NCBI GenBank assembly: GCA_964519985.1
Contig: CAZFMF010000002.1
Span: 186,001-250,000 of the forward strand
Length of the DNA: 64,000 nt
Reading direction: 5' to 3'
From: JAIEOG01 sp964519985
GTDB lineage: Bacteria > Bdellovibrionota > FAC87 > UBA2466
Shown here: positions 18,022 to 24,065 of the stretch, in pieces
How positions within the stretch are numbered: position 1 is the stretch's first letter
How the letters are laid out: every line of letters begins with the position of its first letter
Translations under genes and position numbers: made by a program
The notes under the pieces: generated by a model
What the model was told of the DNA's origin: nothing
The model's input: only the letters and a program-made list of their open reading frames with translations
Databases searched by the model: none

Positions 18022-18348
18022 ATGACCCGAAAACAACGAATCGAAGGCAAAATCCGCTCGGTCTTCACGCCCCAGCACCTCGAACTTGTAAACGAGAGCG
18101 AAAACCACGCCGTGCCGAAGGGTTCGGAGACGCATTTCAAGCTTCTTTTGGTGACACGAGACTTCGAAGGCAAAACGCTCGTTCACCGCCACCGTATGGT
18201 TTACGGCTTGGTTGAAGACGAAATGAAGGCGGGCTTACACGCGCTCACGCTACAGACCTACACACCCGAAGAATGGCTCGCTTACCAGTCAGATCGCAAA
18301 TCCCCCCCTTGCCTCGGCGGCTCGTCGTTGCGAAGGCCGAAGGCCTGA
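18022..18348 (+). CDS. bolA: BolA family protein
   Basis: 108-residue BolA-type protein. The conserved block is VHRHRMVYGLVEDEMKAGLHALTLQTYTPEEW, of which HRHRMVYGL and TYTPEEW are diagnostic. BolA proteins partner with monothiol glutaredoxins in Fe-S handling or act in stress regulation. The usual protein ends soon after the EEW motif. Here the frame runs ~18 residues on, and the last eight codons come from REP copy B, so the tail is not conserved sequence. It is divergent from the Rsm22-like gene, an interesting neighbour because both have Fe-S links. Confidence 0.88.
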   Translation: MTRKQRIEGKIRSVFTPQHLELVNESENHAVPKGSETHFKLLLVTRDFEGKTLVHRHRMVYGLVEDEMKAGLHALTLQTYTPEEWLAYQSDRKSPPCLGGSSLRRPKA

Positions 18349-18406
18349 AGCAAACCCGCAGCACGTAGTGCTGCGAGATTGCTTCGGGCTAAAGCCCTCG
18401 CAATGA
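18324..18406. repeat. REP-like palindrome, copy B
   Basis: Starts GTCGTTGCGAAGG and ends CCCTCGCAATGAC, with central GCAAACCCGCAGCAC and TGCTGCGAGATTGC arms. It covers the 3' end of bolA and nearly reaches the 3' end of the convergent secreted-protein gene. Confidence 0.8.
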
Positions 18407-18411
18407 CACGC

Positions 18412-18747
18412 TTACTCGCATTTGAAGCCGGCGCCTTCGAGAGTGGATTTCATTTTCTGGACGACACCGTCGCAGTATTCGATTTCGTTGCGGGCCGAGG
18501 CGACGGGCTGGGATTGGCCGTCTTTGGTATAGGTCACATCGCAACCGCCGCCCTCTTTGGCGTCGGTCACAATCACGCGTTTGTCGCCGCCGCTCGAGCA
18601 GGTCAAGGTGACGGATTTGCCGCTGACACCCTTTACGGCCGCGGCTTCCGCCTTCGTCGTGTCCTTCGTTTTGTCTTCGGAAAATCCTATCGACGGCAGG
18701 CCGAGAGCGATTCCAAACAGTAAAACGGTACTAGCCGAACGCATCAT
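18412..18747 (-). CDS. Small secreted protein with paired cysteines
   Basis: About 111 residues; start at ATG 18747 or the adjacent ATG 18744, preceded by a weak site. The signal peptide is MRSASTVLLFGIALGLPSIGFS. A Lys/Thr/Ala linker leads to a domain with TCSSGG, GGGCDVTYTKDGQ, EIEYCDGVV and a C-terminal GAGFKCE. The order Cys, Cys-x-V-x-Y-x-K, Y-C, G-F-x-C recalls small exported proteins of Gammaproteobacteria that end in GWxC, but I cannot name the family. The four Cys probably form two disulfides. It is followed by another small Cys-rich exported protein gene upstream on the same strand. Confidence 0.7.
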   Translation of the reverse strand: MMRSASTVLLFGIALGLPSIGFSEDKTKDTTKAEAAAVKGVSGKSVTLTCSSGGDKRVIVTDAKEGGGCDVTYTKDGQSQPVASARNEIEYCDGVVQKMKSTLEGAGFKCE

Positions 18748-18778
18748 TAGGTGACCCCTTGAAGAGGCCATTCTAGAC

Positions 18779-19042
18779 CTAGAATGACGAATTGGAACAG
18801 GCCATTTGCGTGCAAATGACGTCGAGTTCTCCGGGAGCGATCTCTTTACACCAACAAGTATTGCAGGCGTCGTAACCGGTAATTTTTTCGCCGACGGCAT
18901 AGGTTTTACCGTCCCAAACGCAGCTGTTGACCGTAAATCGAAGCGCCTTTCCATTGACGAAAGTCGTTTCCGAGTTCGAGCGCCCGCAGGCGGCGAGAAC
19001 CAGAAAAAGGGTCAAAATCAGGCTGTAGCGAGCGCGCTTCAC
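18779..19042 (-). CDS. Lipoprotein with a pacifastin/VWC-like Cys domain
   Basis: 87 residues from GTG 19042, chosen because it starts directly on the lipoprotein signal (LVLAAC, Cys19). The mature protein is one Cys-rich module: NSCVWDGKTYAVGE, then DACNTCWCKE, then VICTQMAC. The C-N-x-C-x-C ... G ... C-T-x3-C order matches the pacifastin light-chain (serine-protease inhibitor) consensus. The gap after the first Cys is longer than in insect domains and also fits von Willebrand factor C-like modules. It would sit on the envelope, perhaps blocking a protease. Inhibitory function is inference. Confidence 0.7.
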   Translation of the reverse strand: MKRARYSLILTLFLVLAACGRSNSETTFVNGKALRFTVNSCVWDGKTYAVGEKITGYDACNTCWCKEIAPGELDVICTQMACSNSSF

Positions 19043-19252
19043 ATCTTCTATTAGAGCAAGGAAAGTGCCGCGTGTCTCCCGCACGGCGTCCCGCCTCAGC
19101 CGTTCAGCGCCTGAACAGCTCCACAATAACCCCGCTAACTCACTGAAAGTGCAAGGCTATCGCTGTGTAGCGGGCAAAAGACGGGGACGCGGGGGAATCG
19201 GGCGAGATTTCAATCACTTGTCCTTTTTTTCCCTCCCCTTTAGTGTTCCGAA

Positions 19253-20239
19253 ATGGAAGGTTTTCCTCGCCCTACGGCGGGTCGTCCGGCTCTCGTGCTT
19301 GCTCCCATGGAGGGGGTGACAGACGCCCCGATGCGGGCCGTGCAAACCGAAAGGGGAGCTTTCGCCTATTGTGTCTCCGAGTTCTTACGCGTTTGCCGCG
19401 ATCCCGTTCCGGAAAAAGTTTTCTTGCGCCACATTCCCGAACTGGCCCACGGCGCCCTCACCCCCAGCGGAGTGCCGATCCAGGTGCAATTGCTCGGCGG
19501 CGATCCGCAAGCCTTGGGCTGGGCCGCCAAGCGCGCCGAAGACCTCGGCGCCCAAGCGATTGATTTGAATTTTGGTTGCCCCGCTCCGACGGTGAATCGC
19601 AACGACGGTGGCGCCACGCTTTTGAAATACCCACACCGCATTCGGGACATTGTGAACGCGGTACGCACGGCGGTTTCGCCGCATATTGCGGTCTCGGCCA
19701 AACTGCGTCTGGGGTGGGAAGACATCTTCCCCGTTTTTGAAAACGCGGAGCAGGCCGCGCTCGGCGGAGCGGATTGGATTACGATCCATGGCCGCACGCG
19801 CCTGGCCGGTTATCGCCCGCCGATTTTTTGGGAACCCATCGGTGAAGTGCGCAAGCGACTCTCTCCCCTGCCCGTCATCGCCAACGGGGATATCTGGACG
19901 ATCGAAGATTTTCGTCGGTGTCGCGACATTACGGGTTGCGAACACTTTATGCTGGGGCGCGGTGCCCTAGCCGATCCGAATTTGCCACTGAGCGCGGCGC
20001 GCGAACTGGGGATCGGATGCACGACGGGGGTTTCGCCTTTCGGCGGTAACCCGCGTGACTGGTTGCCGCTCTTTGAGCGCTTCGATTTGCACTTCGGCAA
20101 TCCTCCCCACCGATCCCAGTATCTCGCCCGGCGATTCAAGCAATGGACGGGATATGCCACGCGGTTTGGCGGCGTGGATTGGTTCGACCGCGTCAAACGC
20201 CTCAATACCGCCGAAGAAATCTACGGGGCTTTGAATTGA
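19253..20239 (+). CDS. tRNA-dihydrouridine synthase (DusC-like)
   Basis: 328-residue FMN-dependent enzyme that reduces a uridine in the tRNA D-loop. Family landmarks are LAPMEGVTDAPMR (flavin and start motif), IDLNFGCPAPTVNRNDGGA (catalytic Cys in GCPA), SAKLRLGW, ITIHGRTR and VIANGDI. The SEFLRVC segment near residue 45 and the PT instead of KK after GCPA favour the DusC subgroup (U16). It begins a tightly coupled run of six plus-strand genes. The 210 bases upstream hold no gene I can support and are the likely promoter region. Confidence 0.88.
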   Translation: MEGFPRPTAGRPALVLAPMEGVTDAPMRAVQTERGAFAYCVSEFLRVCRDPVPEKVFLRHIPELAHGALTPSGVPIQVQLLGGDPQALGWAAKRAEDLGAQAIDLNFGCPAPTVNRNDGGATLLKYPHRIRDIVNAVRTAVSPHIAVSAKLRLGWEDIFPVFENAEQAALGGADWITIHGRTRLAGYRPPIFWEPIGEVRKRLSPLPVIANGDIWTIEDFRRCRDITGCEHFMLGRGALADPNLPLSAARELGIGCTTGVSPFGGNPRDWLPLFERFDLHFGNPPHRSQYLARRFKQWTGYATRFGGVDWFDRVKRLNTAEEIYGALN

Positions 20240-20622
20240 TCCCTAAACGCGTTTTCATTGCGCTGGGATTTCTGTCCTTATTTCTGGGATTTGTGGGGAT
20301 CTTTCTGCCCGTCTTACCCACCACCCCTTTCGTTTTGCTGGCGGCCTTTCTCTTTTCGAAGGGATCGGAGCGCTGGCACCGGTGGTTGCTCGACAACCCG
20401 ACTTTCGGGCCGATGATCCGCGACTGGGAGGACGGCGGCGTCATTCGCCTGCGCGCCAAAGGTCTCGCCACCTTCTTTATCCTTCTGAGTTTTGGTTGGT
20501 TGACCGCCTTCACGCGGGCGCCGGTGATCGGCAAAGTCGTTCTCGACGCCATCGGCGTCGGTGTATTGGTCTTTATCTGGTCGCGCCCTTCCGTTAAGGT
20601 AGATCGCAAAGAGGAGCGGTAA
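20236..20622 (+). CDS. DUF454 (YbaN-like) inner-membrane protein
   Basis: 128-residue small membrane protein: MIPKRVFIALGFLSLFLGFVG then LPVLPTTPFVLLAAFLFSKGS, the DUF454 signature, then WLLDNPTFGPMIRDW and two more hydrophobic segments. The start is TTG 20236, which overlaps the dus stop as TTGA; no ATG exists at a reasonable place. The family function is unknown. Its stop overlaps the next gene's ATG by one base (TAATG), so three genes here are translationally linked. Confidence 0.85.
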   Translation: MIPKRVFIALGFLSLFLGFVGIFLPVLPTTPFVLLAAFLFSKGSERWHRWLLDNPTFGPMIRDWEDGGVIRLRAKGLATFFILLSFGWLTAFTRAPVIGKVVLDAIGVGVLVFIWSRPSVKVDRKEER

Positions 20623-21233
20623 TGGCACGGTATTTGAGTATCGATACGGAGGCGACGGGCCTCACCGAAGAATGTGTCCTGATCCAGTTGGCGTTTGTTC
20701 CCGTCGATACCGAGGCGAAGAAAGTCGCCCGCGACATGGGCGTTGAGTGGTTGGTACAGTGCCAGAGTTTCGAGGAACTGAAACCGACCCTGAACCCCTG
20801 GGTGATCGAAAACAACGAAGCACTGATCCGCAATGCCCATGCGAAGGGCGTTCCCCCGAAAGATCTGGCTCCGTTGGTTCATAAGTATCTGACGACGGCA
20901 CCAATGAAAGCCTTCTTCCGTGATCAACGGCCCATTTTCTTAGGCAAATCGCTCAGCGCATTAGACATCCCATTGCTGACCCGTACTTTTGGTGGGGATT
21001 TCATGCGCGAACATTTTCATCACCACACGCTCGATGTGACCTGCGTCGCCCGCGCGCTGGTCGATGCCGGCGCCTTACCGCCGGGTACGGAGTCGTCGAG
21101 CAAGATCATGAAGCACTTCGGTTTGCGGGAAGAGCCGGAACATACGGCATTGGCGGATGCGCTCGATATGGCCGAGATCTACCTGAAGCTGCTCAGCCTA
21201 CTGCCTTCCAAGGCGGCATCGACGGTGCCTTGA
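20622..21233 (+). CDS. DEDDh-type 3'-5' exonuclease
   Basis: 203 residues. The exonuclease acidic residues are visible: Asp8 and Glu10 in LSIDTEATGL, a middle SALDIPLL and a C-terminal EHTALADALD with the HxAxxD pattern. The conserved HHHTLDVT lies between them. The size and the absence of extra domains resemble oligoribonuclease or epsilon-type proteins. It probably degrades short RNA or trims nucleic-acid ends in the cytoplasm. The gene overlaps the DUF454 stop by one base. Confidence 0.8.
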   Translation: MARYLSIDTEATGLTEECVLIQLAFVPVDTEAKKVARDMGVEWLVQCQSFEELKPTLNPWVIENNEALIRNAHAKGVPPKDLAPLVHKYLTTAPMKAFFRDQRPIFLGKSLSALDIPLLTRTFGGDFMREHFHHHTLDVTCVARALVDAGALPPGTESSSKIMKHFGLREEPEHTALADALDMAEIYLKLLSLLPSKAASTVP

Positions 21234-21270
21234 AAACCTGCTAGGTTTTTTCTTTTTCCCAGGGGGAACG

Positions 21271-21513
21271 ATGTCGGAAGATATTCAAGCGGAACTCGCC
21301 AGACTGCGCGCCGAAAATGATGCGCTAAAGAAAACAAGCGCCAAAGGGCTCTCGCTCAAGATCAGCGAAAAGGGCGGCCTATCGGTTTACGGGCTCGGTC
21401 GCTTCCCGGTCACACTCTACAAAGAACAATGGCTCAAGCTGTTGGACATGGCGCAGGACATTCGCAACTTCATCAGCGCCAATGAATCCGGATTAAAGAC
21501 CAAAGACAAATAG
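21271..21513 (+). CDS. Small conserved protein with coiled-coil start
   Basis: 80 residues with AGGGGGAACG just before ATG 21271. A short N-terminal coiled coil (QAELARLRAENDALKK) is followed by a compact block LKISEKGGLSVYGLGRFPVT and LYKEQWLKLLDM. I recall proteins with this YGLGRFPVTLYKEQW block in several phyla, all without a known role. There is no signal peptide. It lies directly before the GIY-YIG gene, 7 bases between its stop and the proposed CTG start. Confidence 0.8.
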   Translation: MSEDIQAELARLRAENDALKKTSAKGLSLKISEKGGLSVYGLGRFPVTLYKEQWLKLLDMAQDIRNFISANESGLKTKDK

Positions 21514-21520
21514 AGCCTCT

Positions 21521-22327
21521 CTGATCCTCTTCGATCGCAAATTCGGGAAGGAATTTCTCTCCACCGTACCCGGAACACCGGGCGTGTATTCCTTTACCGA
21601 CGCCGAAGGGAAAACCCTTTACGTCGGCAAAGCCAAGAACCTGCGCCGCCGGCTTTCGCAGTATCGCCGCGCCCGCGCCGGAAAAATGCGAAGGATCGTA
21701 AAGGCCGCGACGCGGCTGACCTGGAAGCTCTGCGACTCGGAGCTGGACGCCTGTCTGCTCGAACTGCGCCACATTCAAAACGACAAGCCGCGGCTGAATG
21801 TGGCCGGGCGGTTTAGCTATCGGTATCCGCTGATCGGTTTGCTCGAGCGCCCCACCGAACTTCACCTTTGCTTCACGACCACACCGGCGGTGTTTCCCCA
21901 GTACCGCTTCTACGGCGCATACCGGTCGCGCTACGTTACCGCGGAAGCTTTCTTCGGCATGATCCGACTGCTCCAGTTCGTCGGCCACCCGGTGCCGCGC
22001 AAAGCCGAAGATCGCAAGGCCTATTCGTACGAGTTTGGATTACGACGACTGCCGAGTGATTGGCCCGCGCGGCTGGACGCTTTTTTGCGCGGGCGCAGCT
22101 CCGATTGGTTAGAGATCCTCGTGCTTAAACTTCTCGAGAACGCCGGCGCCCGCGCCAAACGCGACGAGGTTCAAGAGGCCGTCGATGCCCTACAAACCTT
22201 TTGGACCGACGAATGTCTCCGACTCGCCGCCGCGATAGATAAGGTAGGATATTTGGAATTTCCGGTACCGCAGACGGAGCGCGATCCGCTCTTCGTGCGC
22301 GCCGGCTTCGAAAAGGAAGACGTATGA
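21521..22327 (+). CDS. GIY-YIG nuclease (UvrC N-terminal-like), non-ATG start
   Basis: 268 residues if read from CTG 21521. The GIY-YIG core is GVYSFTDAEGKTLYVGKAKN followed by LRRRLSQY, as at the start of UvrC. No UvrB-binding or RNase H part follows, so it is a stand-alone nuclease of the short UvrC-like kind. The preceding stop in frame is at 21494. Between it and the GVY motif there is no ATG, GTG or TTG; GTG 21584 lies inside the motif itself. The segment LFDRKFGKEFLSTVPGTPG looks like a normal family N-terminus, so initiation at CTG (or a nearby ATC or ATA), coupled to the previous gene, is likely. Confidence 0.75.
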   Translation: MILFDRKFGKEFLSTVPGTPGVYSFTDAEGKTLYVGKAKNLRRRLSQYRRARAGKMRRIVKAATRLTWKLCDSELDACLLELRHIQNDKPRLNVAGRFSYRYPLIGLLERPTELHLCFTTTPAVFPQYRFYGAYRSRYVTAEAFFGMIRLLQFVGHPVPRKAEDRKAYSYEFGLRRLPSDWPARLDAFLRGRSSDWLEILVLKLLENAGARAKRDEVQEAVDALQTFWTDECLRLAAAIDKVGYLEFPVPQTERDPLFVRAGFEKEDV

Positions 22328-22779
22328 ATATTCTCCCCTTGTGGAAAAAAATGAGTGCGAAGCCGGGCGGCAAATGGCTCTTCAGCCGCATCCTCGGCCG
22401 GAAAATTCCCTACTCGGGTTCCATGCGCGCCGACATTTTGGAACTCGAAGCGGGTTACGCCAAGGTACAGCTCAAGGATCGGCCGGGAGTGCGCAACCAC
22501 CTCAACTCCATTCACGCCGTAGCGTTAATGAATCTTGCCGAATTGACGTCGGGACTGTCGATGGTCGCGGGGCTTCCCGGCGATATGCGCGCCATTCTCA
22601 CTGGTTTTAAGATCACTTACGAAAAAAAAGCGCGGGGAACGATCTACGGCGAAGCGCGTTGCGTCATTCCGACGAAAAAAATACGCAAGGAATGCCTGCT
22701 CGATGTCGTGATCAAAAATTCCGACGGTGATGCGCTGTGTCGTGCACAAGCAACTTGGCTAATTGGTCCGGTAACTTGA
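22324..22779 (+). CDS. Hotdog-fold thioesterase (DUF4442)
   Basis: 151-residue hotdog protein of the DUF4442/PaaI-like kind. The core helix segment RNHLNSIHAVALMNLAELTSGL carries the Asn/His and Glu expected near the thioester. Later strands are ILTGFKITYEKKARGTIYGEA and LCRAQATWLIGP. It probably hydrolyses an acyl-CoA in the cytoplasm. ATG overlaps the preceding stop as ATGA, closing the run that began at 19253. Confidence 0.85.
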   Translation: MNILPLWKKMSAKPGGKWLFSRILGRKIPYSGSMRADILELEAGYAKVQLKDRPGVRNHLNSIHAVALMNLAELTSGLSMVAGLPGDMRAILTGFKITYEKKARGTIYGEARCVIPTKKIRKECLLDVVIKNSDGDALCRAQATWLIGPVT

Positions 22780-22889
22780 CGCGCGTCGGCACAAGATAAC
22801 GCAAAACAAAAAAACTTGCGGTAGTCGCATCCGCCAAAAGCGTTTATACGAAGATCAACTGGGGAAAAAACTTTCGTTTCGGGGGAAGC

Positions 22890-24065
22890 ATGGGTTGTTG
22901 GGGTATTCGTCTATTCGTCATCGCTGCGTTTACAACGACCAGTTTCCTCGACGCAAAAAATCCAGAAAAAGCCAAGACTCGAGACCCGCGACAACTGAGT
23001 GTCATCGTCGCCGACTTTGACGGGACGATCGGTCACAACGTCGGCTACTACACGCTCCGCCGGGTGGCCAATCCCGAAGTGGTGGGCACATTCATGACGG
23101 GGATTTCCGGCCTGCCCGAAGAAGTGCATGTCCCGGTCGCCGATTTTGAAGGCAACGTCGGCCCCCGCATCGGGCAACTGATCGGCAACCTGGATGCCCG
23201 CGGCTACTTCGTTCCGAAACCCAGTCTCGAGCCGGTCGAGCTAAGCAATGGCGAGAGAATCATCCCGGGCCTGTATTACCTGGATCCCCAGAGTGGCTAC
23301 AGCAATTTTCGGCCCCCCGCTGCGGGCGAACCCGGCCACCTCATTAGCGACGTAAAACAAAAGATCCGATCGAAAATACCGTTTCTTCTGGATGGCTGGG
23401 CGTTGCTAAGCGCGGCGATGGATCCCCGATTCAAGGATCGGTTGCGGGCCGCCATTTTGACCCTACGTGGGCAAGAGGCGACGGAAACCGCCGAGGCCAT
23501 TGGGTTGATCCAAAAGAGTTCGGGCCAAGGCAAGAACGATTGGCCGGAACAAGCCTTCGTCAATCTGACCCATCCCGACAACTACGAATTCTCCGGCTGG
23601 AAGCCAAACTATCTTCAGCATCTCTATGACGAACTGGCTGAGCGGGTGATTCATGACAGCGCGACGCCACATTTTCTCGTCATGATCGAAAACGATCGCA
23701 AACAACTGAAGGTGATCGACGAGATGTTCACCCATCTCGCCAATCGCGGCGTCTTCTCGAACGGCGTCTGCCCCATCCTCGTCAACCTAGTCGAGCCCGA
23801 GGTCTTCGCGAATCCGGATGGACTCAATTGGGACGTATCGCCCCTGCAGCAAATTACGAAGATGTCACGCGTCACCGTCTATTGGCCGGGCCGCCGCGTC
23901 GAACGTACCGACAATTTGGGGCGAGTGTTTGAGCTGACGTTGGGCCTGAGCCCAGCCGAGGCAACGACGACGCTGAATGGGTATGCGCAGAACAAGCTGA
24001 TGTGCAGTCACGCGTTGGTCTTGGCGGGAACAAAAAAAGTTTCGGGTAAGGGGACGAAAAAATGA
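22890..24065 (+). CDS. Exported HAD-like hydrolase, partner of the next gene
   Basis: 391 residues; GGGGGAA before ATG 22890 is a strong ribosome site. A signal sequence (GIRLFVIAAFTTTSFLDA) is followed by IVADFDGTIG, a HAD motif I with Asp42 and Asp44. A second DFEG (VADFEGNVG) follows, then a long insert. Near residue 270 is HFLVMIENDRKQLKVIDEMF, which could hold the late HAD acidic residues. No full HAD alignment is possible by eye, so the family call is moderate. It overlaps the next gene as ATGA, and both products are predicted to be exported. A phosphatase acting with the phosphoesterase on extracellular or periplasmic phosphate compounds is inferred. Confidence 0.55.
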   Translation: MGCWGIRLFVIAAFTTTSFLDAKNPEKAKTRDPRQLSVIVADFDGTIGHNVGYYTLRRVANPEVVGTFMTGISGLPEEVHVPVADFEGNVGPRIGQLIGNLDARGYFVPKPSLEPVELSNGERIIPGLYYLDPQSGYSNFRPPAAGEPGHLISDVKQKIRSKIPFLLDGWALLSAAMDPRFKDRLRAAILTLRGQEATETAEAIGLIQKSSGQGKNDWPEQAFVNLTHPDNYEFSGWKPNYLQHLYDELAERVIHDSATPHFLVMIENDRKQLKVIDEMFTHLANRGVFSNGVCPILVNLVEPEVFANPDGLNWDVSPLQQITKMSRVTVYWPGRRVERTDNLGRVFELTLGLSPAEATTTLNGYAQNKLMCSHALVLAGTKKVSGKGTKK

